Below, piece by piece: positions 27,203-41,500 of a stretch of DNA of 64,000 nt (positions are counted from its first letter, which is position 1; each line of letters starts with the position of its first letter). The notes under the pieces were generated by a model. That model searched no databases. It was not told the DNA's origin and saw only the letters and a program-made list of their open reading frames with translations. This stretch comes from Plasmodium brasilianum (lineage: Eukaryota > Apicomplexa > Aconoidasida > Haemosporida > Plasmodiidae), in assembly GCF_023973825.1 (NCBI RefSeq), contig NC_090120.1:372001-436000 (forward strand), written 5' to 3'. The translations under genes were made by a program, and so were the position numbers.

Positions 27203-30200
27203 TTATATAACCTCTTCTTTTTTTTGATACAATAAATTATTTTTTATGTTAAATACTTCATCTTTTTTATTGTCATTTTTTTTTTTTTTCTTCATCATTT
27301 AATTTTTTACACATAAGAAAAAAACTAATAAAGGAGAAAATAGTTAAAACAATAATTGTTATCCCTTTATTAACTATAGAAAAAATACTATATAGATACG
27401 ATTTATTATATTTAATATAAGTATTTAGCATAATCTCAATATAATCATTTGAAGTTCTATATATTTCATTTTCATTTAATATATTCATTGTTCGTATTCC
27501 ATTATCACGAAGACTATTATGATTACTATCATTAACCTTGTTTGTTGTGTATCTTTTTTTTTTGTCTTTTTTTCTTCCATTTCGTCTGTTGTATCTTCAA
27601 CATTTTTATATTTATTTATGGATTCAGTGATAGAAACATTTGGTTTAATAAAGCGTTGTATTATATTTTCTCCTTTTTTTACTAACTGTACTTTATTTTT
27701 ATGCGGTTCTCTATGATCGTTATTAGCTACTATATGATCGGTGGTACTGTTCACAGGATTCTTATCTTCCCGTTCAATCAATTTTTCTTCTCCTTTTTTT
27801 TTGCCCATTTACTTCATATGCCTGTTTTTCCTTTTCCAAAATTACTTCTTCAAGATGTTTTATATTTTCTTTCATTTCGTTAATAACAGAATTATTTGCT
27901 AAATCATTAGGATTATTAACTTCTAAGATCTTGTAATAATTTTTTTGTTTTCCATCTGTGACTTCTTGTACCTCATAAATTGAATCATCCTGATTATTTT
28001 TTTTTCCATCTAACTCTGTATTTTCTCTGGACTCTTCATGTTCTTTGATATTCTTATTAATAGTTAAATTATTAGTTGTATTTTCTTTTTGTTTTTTCTC
28101 TTTTTGAATATTCAGTTCTTCAATTATTACCTCATTTTCATTCATTAAATTATCCAATTTTTTAAAAGCACCATCTATTCCGTTAATTATCAGTTGCGTT
28201 ATCAATAAGAGTTTTTGCATTTTAATATATACTCAAGTTCTCATCTTTTGAAATAACAATAATTATTTTATTCGTTTCATCCTTTTTCTTTTTAATATCT
28301 TCTAATACTCTTTCAATTAATAATTTTATATCAAGTAACCCTTCATTATCAGTTTTAATATAACTTATTTCGTTATTCATATCATCAACAAATGTGTAAA
28401 ATTGTGATTTTCCTCTTCTCATGTTAATATGTTTAGAAATTTTTTCCACTTTTTCATCTATTCTATATTTTTCTGCTATTTCTTCTATAATATTGTTAAT
28501 CTCATCTAATTTTTCTTTTATTTTTTGCAACTTCTCATGTTCTCTTATATTTTTTAATAGAACCTCTTTCACAATTTTTACGTTTCCAATAGCTTCGTTA
28601 ATATTCCCCTTCTGAAGAGCTATATTAGATGATATGTTCCCATTTTATTTTATAGTAACTAACATTTTCTCAAACTCGTCTTTTAAATCTTTTAACTCTC
28701 TTGACATGGTATTTACATTATCAGTTAAATCATGTGCTATTTTCACATTATCTTCTACCAAATAAGATTTATTGTAGTTTTTTACTATTTCGACTTCATT
28801 CAAAATTTTTTTTGTTATGTCTAATAAAAACAAAATTTTACCTTCACTCTCTTTCACATAATAATCTCCATCCCTAGTATCATCTTTAAATCCTTCTAAT
28901 ATCTTCATTTCAGATTCAATACTATTATAAATTTCATTAGTCTTTTCTATAGATTCAGTTGGATATTCATTTCTAGTGATAAACATATTATTTTCACTCT
29001 CTTCTACGAAATCATATAAACATATTAACAGTTTTTCCCCTTCTAATAATAAATTCCTTTTAATTTCTTCCGTATTATCTAGTAATTTTGCTGTAGAATT
29101 AAATATATTACAATTTCTTTGTATTTCCTTTAATTTTGTTAGATACATATTTTTATATATATCATTAATTTCTAATTTCTTTTTCTTCAATTTTTCATAA
29201 AATCCAATCATACTATTTATACTTTTCTCCACAGTCGTTATATCCATATTTTCATTTAACGAATACAATTCATTTTTTATATTATTTATGATTTCCATTG
29301 CTTCTTGTTCGTTCTTCATAAATTCTTTAGAATACTTTTGGGCACTAGATACGATGTCTAACATATTACCATTTTTTTTAATAACATCGTCATGCAACTC
29401 ATTTAACTGATTGACATAACTGATCATGTCCGCAGAATTTTTTTTAACATATTCCATAATTTTTTCTATATTTTCTTTTTGTTTTGTAATTTTTACTGAA
29501 TATTTTGGTCTTAATATTTACAGCACTACTAATTAAAAAAATCCAACGCATTTGACAATATTTCCCTAATTCTAATAATTCATTATAGGAGCAGTCAATT
29601 TCCATAATAATATTTTCCATGGAATTTATGCTTTCGATAATTTTGTCAACATCGGCTCTTCACTTTTGTAGTTTAGAAATTTTAAATTGATCTTCATTTG
29701 AAGAATCAATAATTGTATCTAAATTAATTAGTGTGCCTTTGTAACTATCAATATCACTTTTCATTTTATTTATATCAATTTCGTTTTTCATTCTATGTTT
29801 CTTTGACTGATATGTAGACCAAATCTCTATAACATGAGCATGTTCTCTTGTATTATCTAACATATCATCATAGTTTTCATAATGGCATTTTATTTTATCA
29901 ATTTCTCTTAAATTATATAATGCATCTTCTATTTTCTTTAAAAATAGAATCTCTCTACTCTTTATTTCTTCTTTTTATAAAATTCACTTTTTAATTTTGA
30001 TACACTATAAATATTGTTAACTACTGTAACGGCCTTTTCTCCTTCAGTTTGTTTTTTCGATATATTATCTGCATATTCTTTTATATTTTTTAAAACACAA
30101 CGAGCATCTTGTACAGTAATAAAGATGCCTTTTTCTAAATCCGATTTTAAATTAGGAAGTCCTATTATATTCTATTTTAACCCTTGGGACATAATAATTT

Positions 30201-33200
30201 TATCATTTAAAAAATAATTTGCCACCTCAACCATATTTTCAAATATATTTCTCGCCTCCTTTTTGTAATAGATGTACTTTATATTTTTCATTTCATTAAT
30301 TTTATTTACTGAATCGTTTAAAATATTCGAACCATCATCTATATTAGTGAGTTCTTTTAAATCATTAATATTTTTCTTAATAATGTCTATGAGTTCCCTA
30401 GTTCATGTACGATCTTTTGTAATATTTTCATTTTCAGTGTTCAACTTTTCCATCATTTCATTTAATAATCTTAATGACGCCTTTATTTTAATATCACTCA
30501 ATAGTTTTAATGCTTCTTCCTCCTTTTTTCTTATATTGTCTCCTTTATGTACTTCCTCTCTTAAATACTTTGCTTCATTATAAGTTACAGAAGAACTTGA
30601 GTTAATAGGTAAATATCCCTCTATTAATTTATGGATTTTAATAAATTCATCTTGAATATTTTTTATTTTAATACGGAAGTTATTTAAATCATGCGTTATA
30701 TCATATCCCTCTAATTTGAACCTGATAAAAAATGATGCAAAAGTGTCTATCAAGGAATTTATTTCACTTACTATTAATTCGAAGTTTCTCACTCTCAAAT
30801 TGGCATTTTCCATTATCTTTTTCAACAATCCTTGTTCATATCCTTTTTTAAATTTTTATAAATCATTTTCTATAATAATGACACTATTATTTATTTCACT
30901 TATTTTTTTTTCTTCATTCATCATATGTTGTTTTTCATTTTTAACATTGTGCAACTGTGTTTTATAAAAATCTTCGACATGTTTTAGATTATCTAAGGTA
31001 TTTTCATCAATTAATTCAGATTCATTTAGAATAAAATTAGCCAAATCCATAGCAACGTTTAAATATTTCTCTGTGTCATGTTTTACACTCTTCACATTTA
31101 GTAGAACGTTATCTAGTTGTTGTCCATAATTATCAATATGTAGTAATGATTCCATTAACTCTTCATTAAGTTCTTGACCCTCAATTCTTTTCATACTAAT
31201 ATTTTCCTTCATTTCATTTATTTTTGTTTCGTATTTATTCAATTCTTCTTTAATCTTAGTATCTATAATTTTAATTTCTCTCAGCGTGTCTTTTACTTCT
31301 ATTTTTCGTTTTTCACATTTTGTTTTTGTTTTTTTAATTGAGGAGGTATTTAAAAGATTTTCCACCATGTTTTCATACTGTGAAATTGATTCATAAATTT
31401 TTTTAATTTTATCAGTATTTTTATCAGCCTCTCCAGAAAAAAATTGTGCATTTTGTACATTCTCCTCTACTTTATTCATTTCATAATCTGACACTCTGTT
31501 ATATTATCTCCTTTATCTTTTAAATATATAATTTTTAATTTTCTATTATTCGTATTATCAAAATGTATTAAGCAAGTTCTTTTATATTTTTCAGAATCCT
31601 CTAAATATTTATTTATATTTTTTATTTCATTTAATATTTCATTTTTTATTTTTTCAATTTCTTTTACTTTATTATCGATATCTTCATCATCCAAATCTTC
31701 ATTAATTTGATCTTTTAATTTTTTTGCCATATCAAAACATATTTTTGCTTGTTTAATTGCATATTCTGATTTTGATAATTCCATTTTTACAAGTTTGTTA
31801 TATTTATTAGTATCGTTAGAATTCCTTACAATAATATTAATAATACTATTACAATTGGCTGATAATAACAGTTCTTTAGTGTTCATAATTGCATTCAATA
31901 CCTCATTTATATAATCATTTCCCCTTAATGCTTTTTGCATATTATTACGAACTTTTTCTTTGACTTCTATAAGGTCACGTAGAATTACAGTATTGCTTGA
32001 ATCTTCTTTTAATTTGATAGATCTCTTTTCAATTTGTGTTATTTCCTCCTTGTGCATTTTAGCATTCCCAGAATATTTTTCACAGATGACTGTTATCGAT
32101 TCGCTATCATTCGAATCACATAATACATTTATAATCTCTACAATATTATTTTTAACTGTATTAATGTTCTGCAAACCCTCTTGAGATTTGTTCTTTTTAT
32201 TACTAATTATTTTTAAAAAGTTTTCTATTAGTTTCTTTTCATACATTAGTTCTACCTTGTAAACACTTTCTTTCGTATCCACTAATTTATTCTCCAATAT
32301 GTTTAATTCAACAAGTATTTTTTCTACTTCCTTAAAAATATGTTTCATTTGATCTATTATATTACGTAAATGACTAACATCATTTTCTATATTTTTAGTG
32401 TTGTTGTTTAAATTGTCCAAATTATTTTCAAATTGATCTAATTGAATTTTGTATATATTAATACTTTCTTCTATTTTCGGAATAATTTCTTCTTTTATAT
32501 TTTCTAACTTAATCTCATTCCCCTCAATTTTAGCCTTTTTATAATCTTGGTTTATTTCAATGAAGTCTAACTTTTCTTCAATTTCCTTCATGAAATTCAC
32601 AATCTTATTTTTTTCACTCCGTGTGTTATTAATTTTTTCTTTTATACCAATATAAATTGATCCTATATAAATACTTGAATTACTTAAAAATAATTTTATT
32701 TTATTTTCATTAAATATGTTATAATTTTCATCTAACTCATTTATTTTCTTTTTAATTTGTTCCCAATCATTTATCTTTTCTAGTGAATCTTGTAAATGGT
32801 TTTGCTCTTTCTTATTATGAATATCTTGTTTCGAATCAATATAAAATTTCATTAAATTTGAAGAATTTGTTTGTACAGTATTAATCAGTTCATTTAATTT
32901 ATTATCTATCATATTTATTTGTACATTTAAATTATATATAAATGATTTTTTCATATCTTCTCCTACGAAATCATCTTTATTAATTTCTGTAACTTCTTTT
33001 TTTAATTCTCCCTTCAAACATTCATTTTATTTCTTAAAATGTCAATTGATTTATTGTTGTCTTCACATCTATTTATAGCATCATTTAAGGCGTTAAGAAA
33101 AAGTATAATTTTGTTTACATATTCAATTCTTCTTATGGTCCTATCACTGTATCAATCAAAGCTACATACCGATTTTCCTGCTTACTTATACATTTACTCG

Positions 33201-36081
33201 TTCCTTCACATTGAATATTATGTTTTAATGATTTAATTCTTTCAATGTAATTATTATCATTATCTAAATAAAAATACACTTCTATACTATTGTAAAATTT
33301 TAAAAGTTTGTCTATGTTACTTATTATGTTCTTAGTGTAAACTAATTTTGTATATATTTCAATTTTTTTTTAGAAAAATTGTCTTTAATAAAAATTTCAG
33401 AATCATTTGTTTTTTCAAATAAATTACTATCTACATGTAATTTATTGAAGTATTCATTCTCTTTCATCGACATGCTGTTTTTATGTGTATCTAATATTTT
33501 TCCTATGCCTTCGTATTCTTCTATGCTTTTCAATAATCCACTGTATTCATTTCCTAAATTATTTGAAGATTCTGTAAACCCTTTATACAGATCTTCTCTT
33601 TGCACCCTTATAATATAACTTTTACGTTTTTCGATCATTTCTATTTCTTTATTCATTTTATCCTTCACAGAATTCAATTTCTCATATGTTATGGAATCTA
33701 TTTTAGCGTACTCTCTTTTTATTTCATTTAAATTTTTTTCAATTTTATCAAAAGAAAGTGTTTCATCAATGTTATTTTTTTTTTCACATACAAATTCTCA
33801 AATCCTTTCAATAAGATTATATACATCCCCATCATATAAAGATTTAAATAATGAATTATCCTTATCATTTGCTTTTACTTTTATCCTTTTAAACTCATCT
33901 ATGCCGCTATAAGATCCTACATTAATTAATTCATTAATTGTTGTAATATCCCAATCTCCTTTATCTTTTAAAACAATAATTTCCCTTAATTTAAGCATTT
34001 TTTTGGTCATATTTTTTAGCATTTCTTTAATTTATTTTGTGTTCTTAATAATATGTAGTTCATCTTCCATTAATAAAACTACATTAGATACATTTTTCTC
34101 AATATCTATATTTAAATCATTAAATTGTTTTCTTATATTTAATATAATTTCGTAAAAGTTTCTTATTGTAATAAGGCTTTTATCTATTTCTTTTTCTTCA
34201 TAATTAATTTTAGTTATTTCATCTAAAAGTAAACTTGCTTCCAATGTATCAGTTTTTTTGTTCATTATATCTCTTAATTCTTTTAAGTGACCTAATTTTT
34301 GTATAACATATATTTTCTTATATTTATTAGAAATGAATTCAAAATAAAATTTTAAATCTTTTTTATATTCATCGAGCATAAGATAATCTTCTTCAAGATA
34401 TTTTATAATATTATGCGTTTTTATACTTGGATATTTTGAGAAAAAATCTAATTTTTTTCTATTCCTCTCAAGTGTTTCTTTTACATATTTTACTATTTCT
34501 TCTGACTCCTTACAAATATTCTTAATTTCTGTATCTACGTATGAAGAATTAATTAATGAATAGGCTTTATCTTTTAATTTTTCTACGACAATAGCAAATA
34601 ATTTGTTAGATTACTTTATTTTTTCTTCATATAGTTCCTTAATTGGAATGTTCAAGATCATTATATGACGAAAAACAGCATAGTTATTTGTTAGCTCTTT
34701 CGAATAAATTACAATATTTTCTTCTCTCGTATTAAAGATTTCACTTTTTTCTTTCTTAATATTTAAAATACTAACTGCATCATCTATGAATGATCTGTTA
34801 ATAACATATACAAAGTCAATGTCTTCTATTTCTTCTCCTATCAACTTCAAAGGATATATAATTTCATTTATATCTATATTTCCTTTGTTTGCATGTTCTA
34901 ACAAATTATCCAAAACTGAGTAATCACGAATACTTTTTGGAATAGCAGTATATGATTCGTTTTTAATACTTTTAGTATCCTTTATATATTTATTAAGAAG
35001 TCGCACATAATTCAATACATATTCATTACATTGATGTGTACAGTGTGATTTTTTCAAATTTTCATATTCCTGCTTTTTTATTTCATATAATCGATCCTTA
35101 ATATTATTACTATATTCTTTTACATAATTATTATATTCTATCTTTTTTAACTGAAACTCTATTAATGTTTTATCATCAGTTGTTATTTTTCCAGAAACAC
35201 CTTTATCCATTTTTAATGTATAATTCATTTTTATAAGTTCATTTCTTAAATATATACATTCTTTTATCATCCCCTTTAATTTATCTTAATATTCTTTGAT
35301 TTTTCCATCAGCCTTTTCACTGTAGAACTCATTGTATGGTTTTCCCTTTGGAATGAGATATATATAATTTCTTTTAAAGTTTGTAAATCAACATAATCAA
35401 CTTCCATCAAACAAATAAAGTTATCATCATTAATATTATTAATATAATTTTCTAAAACAAGTGTATATGTCGATTTATCTTTCTCATTCAGAGTATGTGA
35501 TTTTTTAATATTCCTAAATTTATCAAAATTACTCTCATTGTTAAATATATCAGAATAATATAACTCTCCTTGATTTATACTAGGACGTTGTAATGGCCTA
35601 TTTTTAATATCATAATTATTAAATCTTAGAAATGAAGTATCATATGATAAATTTTTTATTGTTTTATCATCATTACTTATTTTATTGATTTCTTTATTGT
35701 TCTCTTTTTCACTTAACGTATCCGTACTTTCAGTTTTTTTTTTCTCTCTCTCCGTTATATTTCAACTTTTTATTTCTTTTTAAATATGAGATAAGTGGAA
35801 AAACGTTTAATCCTATAGAATATTTCTTTATTTTTTGTATAATATTTACTCCTTGATTTATGTCTATATTTCAGAGTAAAATAAAAATTAACGAATATTA
35901 TAATGAAAAAAAATTTATTTATTTTTTTTTTTAAATAAATGTAAGTTAGGAATTGTAAATATTCATAATCATATATGTATTTGTACATACACATATATAT
36001 TTATTCGTATGTATTTATTATATTACCAAATGAGACAAATAATAGATAAAAAATAATTGTCCAATAAATATTTTTTCTCAT
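27203..36081 (-). pseudogene. Reticulocyte-binding protein pseudogene (RBP1-type, full length, multiply disrupted)
   Basis: This minus-strand gene is parallel to the intact RBP at 38535-47225. Exon 1 (36081-36027) encodes a clean signal peptide starting MRKNIYWTIIFY. The intron runs 36026-35864 (GTAATA...AATATAG) and exon 2 starts at 35863. The first break is a frameshift at an A10 run near 35735. At least a dozen more frameshifts or stops follow, leaving open blocks such as 35270-34611, 33017-31476 (513 codons) and 29457-28645. The N-terminal block matches the binding domain of the intact paralogue and keeps the HCTHQC Cys-x3-Cys pair. Coiled-coil-like Lys/Asn/Glu sequence fills the middle. 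The end retains a membrane helix (GITIIVLTIFSFISFFLM) and a short acidic tail ending near 27203. Exon 2 length is about equal to that of the intact gene, so inactivation came from small lesions, not deletion. By position it may be the RBP1b counterpart. Confidence 0.88.
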
Positions 36082-38534
36082 TTTAAATTGAACCGATGGA
36101 TCCTATACCTTTGTCCTTTTACAATTTTAAAATAGTTTATTCTGATTTTTATTCAAATAATAATGTTGTTCAATATTTAAATTTATGCTTAGAGAATTTT
36201 TTTTCTTTTTTTTTGCATTTTTCTCTAAAAAGTTTTATCTTCAAATATCCATTTTTTTCTCTATTTTTATTTGATAATGAATGATTTCAAGTAAAATGAA
36301 CAGTAATAATATGGTACTTCATAGGTGTATAAAGAGAGAACTCAGGTAATATTTCATGTTCAGACAAAGACACGTAATTATATCAGAAAAATATTTTTTA
36401 ATTATAAATATAAAAATTAAAAAAAATCAACGTACACTTTTAATGCTGTAGAAATTATATCAATTATAGGGTAAATATGAACTTTTTTATACATTTTACA
36501 CAACACCGTAAATTAATATATATTTGTATAATGATGGTATAATGATGTTGTTTACAAAATAAAAAAATTGATTCCCTTACTGTAAAAAAAAAAAAAAAAA
36601 AAATTTTCTATGAATTTTAATCTAAAAGAAATCCTAAAAAAAAAATTTTTTTATTTATTTTTGGAAATTAAAGGTGTGTGATATTATTTATTTATATATA
36701 AAAATATATGAAGAGAAAACAAATGTAAATAAAAAAAAGGTAAACGTACGATAATTAAATAAAAGAATCGCAGTTTTAAGTACAAAGACAAATTCTATCT
36801 TTAAATATTGTTTCATTATAATACACGAAAATTTTTTGTTCAAAAGTTCTAAAAATTAATATTTCGACAGAAAAAATTAAATATTAATTTTACTACATGA
36901 ATATTCTGTATATCTCTGTTGGTAAAATAATTACTTAAAAAAAAATTAACATCATATAAAAAATTAAAACTTTTACCGTGAAGTTCAATTTGACGTAGGA
37001 CTGAACTAATAACAACTTCAATTTTGTACTAAAAAAAATTGAAATTATAAAAGATCAAAATAATTTATACTTCTCTCCTATTTTTAAGGAAAGTTGAAGC
37101 TATATACTTAATGATTATTTTTTTTATATATATATACATTTTTTTTCAGTTTACTTTTCATTAAGCTTCATTTTTGAAACAACCTTCTATATATAGTAAT
37201 AATTTCTGTGTGTTTCTTCCTTTTATAACTATCTAAAATTTTCAGGAGTACCTTTATAAAACATTAATTAGATTAAAACGAGGTTTTATCGTACTATGTT
37301 TTAGTCTATTTTTCCAGAATCACTACTGTTGCAGCAGTTAAATAGTAAGTTGAGTCAACCTAACCTTTTTAAAATGTTTTACGAATTTTTTTTTTTTTTT
37401 ATTTCTTTTTGCACAATATTTAAAACTCATTATTATTTACACATATATTAACTCTATCCTTCCTGCTAATTTCAAACTACATTGGTAAAATTATAATTTT
37501 TCATCTTCCATATCAAAATAAAATGTTATATAAAAATTACAGTTATGAATTATGTAATAATTTAACACTGTAGTACTAATATTTATTATTGTGATTTCTT
37601 ACAACTTTATTTTGTAGTTTTCTTCTTTTTTCCTTTTTTTTTTTTTGTTCTTTTTTTGGTACACACCTTTTTTATACAAGTTATTTACTTTTTTCAAATA
37701 TAACTGAATATACCTAGACATGTTGGTGATATTGTGTTACTTCACTTGTATTTACTTGTTTATCCCAATTTTAATAGCAATTAATTATATTTTTTTTAGA
37801 TACTCATTTTTTAACTTAATATTTTCTTTATCTTATGGTTTTATTTTATTTTCATATCGCATATTTTTATCTTTTTTTTTTATTTATTTATCTTAATATC
37901 AAATGAAATAGCTGCTTATGTATTCCAAATAAATGCGTATATACAATAATGGGAAAAATGTATTAGTCCCATAATAGGGGATAAAAAATATTGAAATTTT
38001 CAGCAATTAATTCTACATTTGTGAAAAATATTCTTTGCGGAGTATTCTATTCCATAATATTTGTGGAAAAAAATACCAAGTTACATTTTCATCAAATGTT
38101 AAAAATATTCTAAATAAAAAAATAAAATAAAATAAAATAACAAAGATGAAAAAAGAAAAAAGAAAAAAGAAAAAAGAAAACTCTGTGCACATATATCTGT
38201 TTAAAGAAATTACAATTAATTTTAAACTTGTCAAAATTTTATGCATATATCATTTTGTTCTCTTATTATTTTAAAATTTTTTTTCCCTTTTTATGGTAAA
38301 TGCTTAATTATAAGGAGGATATTACGCGTATAATTTTTCATCTATTACAACATAAATGTAGTTCTATATAATGTAATTTATAGTTTAATAAATTTATTGT
38401 TAATTTTAAGCAAATATTTAAAAGTAAAAGAGTATATACGTATTTATGTAGGAACATATATTCATATACATATATATACAAGCAGTATTTAAAATGAAAA
38501 TCAAATTTGTGCATATCAATTAATTTTCTTATTC
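36082..38534. other. Spacer between the tandem RBP genes
   Basis: No gene is visible. It contains the 5' flank of the broken RBP and the 3' flank of the intact one, plus A/T homopolymers and the AAAAT/GAAAAAA tandem repeats at 38114-38181. The frame at 38013-38246 (-) is the shadow of that repeat. Confidence 0.5.
38114..38181. repeat. AAAAT and AAAAAAG short tandem repeats
   Basis: AAAAT units (about five) are followed, after a short break, by AAAAAAG heptamers (about four). They lie about 350 bases beyond the stop codon of the intact RBP gene. Confidence 0.85.
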
Positions 38535-41500
38535 CTAATCATCCTCATATCCAACAAAAGAAACATCAATGATCTCTTCCTTATTTTGGTTATACGAACT
38601 ATTAGTTACATTAAATACTATATGTTCATCAAAAGCATTGTCTTCATTTTCCTCAGCATATTTGATATTCACGATATACATACCCATAGCTGCAAAAATA
38701 CTTAAGCCAATAATTATCCCTTCTGCATAATTAATTCTTTCAAATAAACTTTTTGGCATTGATTGATTTTTTTCATCACTTGAACTTGAATGATCCTTAT
38801 TATTATCCTTGGTCTCATGTGTTTCACTTACATTTGATACGCTCAATGTTTGCGTTTCATTTTTAGTATGATTGTCTATATTAATATCGTCACGAATATC
38901 TTTTGTAGCAACTTTTTCTTTTATCAATTTTTGTTCTTCTAATGTATTTGCTTCTATATTATTATTATTAGATCTTAATTCAGCCGATTCTGGAACATCC
39001 ACTCTTCCGTGCGCTACTATTATTTTTTCTTGCTGTTTCTCCTTGTTCGTATGTTCACTGTCACTACTAGTTGATGCACCATCTATTTTATGATATCCTA
39101 CGTCCTTTTGTGATTCTTTATGTTTTTTACCCATTGTTTCTACTTGCTCACGAATAGTATTACCATGCATTAAATTGTTATGAGAACGGATTTCTCCTTC
39201 CTTGTGCTTCCCTGGGTGTTCTTCTCCATTTTTTAGGGCATTAACTGTAGTACCAACTTTAACATGAATACTCTCTTTAGGCTCTGTTTTTTCTTTTTCT
39301 TTCTCTCTCCTATTAATAACTTTATGAACTAGTAAAGAATTAGCAGCCATTTCTCTTTCTATATTACTCTTTTGATCATTCAGTTCCTGTATTATTTTCT
39401 TATTATCTTTTATTAAATTATCCATATTACTAATTAAGTTATTTACATAACCAAGTACTTTAACTCCATCTTCAATATATATTTTTCCAGATTTATATTC
39501 ACTGGAATTATCATCTTCAGAAATTTTGTTGAATACTGAATCCATTTCTTCCTTTTTCTTTTTTATCTGTTGCAATACACCATTAAGTACTTTAAAAATA
39601 TCTTCTATCTCCTCATTGTCACTAATAATATCATTTAATACATTATCTATATCATCAACAGAACTGTAATTTTTCGGTATACCTTTTCTTTCTTCGTGAT
39701 TTTTGGTCAACTTTTTTATTTTTTCATCTATTTTATGATGTTTTACATTTTCTGTTACAATACTGTTAATATCATCTAACATTTCTTTTATTTGGTTTAA
39801 TTTCCACTGTTCTTTTAACTCACTTAACTGAGATTCTTTTTTTTTTTTTATTTCTTCAAAAATTTCTCTAATATTCTTCTTCATAAGATTAATATTTAAC
39901 AATATACTCTCATTTTGTATTATATTATTTAATATCTTCCCATATTCGCTTTTTGAATTATTTAACTTCCTTGTAATTTCTTCTACGTTAGTAGACATTT
40001 TATGTGCCATATCTTTATTTACATCCATTATATTGGAATTGTTTTCTCTTTTGAAGATGTCTACTTCATTCAGTAATATATCTGCTCTATCCATTAAACG
40101 GGTGATGTGCTCTTTGTATTTTTCCACATTAATTATATAATTGTCATTATTATTGTTTTCAAAAGCTTCTAATTTTTTCATTTCAGATTCAATATTATTA
40201 TATATTTCGTTAGCCTCTTTTATAGAACCTGGAGAATATTTATGACAAGTTTTATTAAAATGAAGTTCTTTCTCTTTTATATTATTATAAATATTTTTTA
40301 ACTGTTTTTCCCTTTCCAAGAAATCTTTCTCTTTTGTTTTTGTCATATTCCTATGTAGTTCTAGTACCGGATTAAAAGCATCACAACTATTTTCTATTTC
40401 TTTTAATTTAATTATACTCATATTTTCATAAATATTATCTATTTCTGTTTTTTCTCTTTTCATTTTGTTATAAAGCTTTACCATATTATGAATACCCTTA
40501 TCTGCAATACTAATGTCTGCACTTGGATCAAAGGCATATAATATGCTTTTTATATCTTTAATGGTTCCTCTAACTTCCACTTCCTGTTGCTTAAACTTCT
40601 TAGAATTCTCATCTGCACTTTCAACAATACTAGTTCCATTATTAATTGAAAGATTCCTATCATAGAATTTTTTTAATTCAGAAACAAAATCACTGGTAGA
40701 AGAAAAATTTTTTTTAACAAATATCATAAAGTTTTCAGTATTTTCCTTTTGTTTTCTAATTATCATTAAGTACTTTGATATTTTATTATTTAAAGTACTG
40801 CTAATCAAAGATATCCAATGCGTCTGACAACTTTTTCCTAACTGTAATAATTCTTCAAAAGTAGAATTGATTTCTAAAAGTCTACTATCTATAGTGTTTA
40901 GTTCTTTGCTAACTGCATCAATGTCCACATTGCATTTTTTCATTTTAGTAATATCGTTTGCGTTTTCCTTCGAAGGTTTAACCAGTTCTTCTAAATTATT
41001 TAAAGAAGATCTGAAATTTTGCAATTTATTTTCCATTTCTTTGAAAAGAGATTCCTTTTCCATTTTTCCTTTTTTATCCTGATATATAATTGTAATATTT
41101 TTTAAATTTTCATATTCATCTCTACCTTCTAATATATCACCATAATTTTCATGCTGGCATTTTAATTCTTCAATTTTTTTTAATTTATACAATGCATCCT
41201 TTATACTCCTCGAAACGATAACTTCTTTACTTTTTGTTTCATCTATTTTTTTGTTGCAATTATTCCTTAGTTTTATTGCATAATAAATATCATTAGCTTG
41301 TGTTATCAACTTTTCACTTGCTATTTGTTTTTTCATTATATTGTCCGAATATCCTTCAATACACTTTAAAATAACAATTGCTTCCTTTATTATTTTAAAG
41401 ATATCAGATTCTATGTTTGTTTTTAAAGTTGGTCTTTCCAAATTTATATCTAAATCTAATTTTATTTTATTTTCATCATTCAAAAAATGATTTGCTACTT

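Noticed and set aside
38013..38246. Minus-strand 77-codon frame downstream of the intact RBP
   Set aside because: Its middle is the translation of the GAAAAAA/AAAAT tandem repeats, so it is low-complexity shadow.
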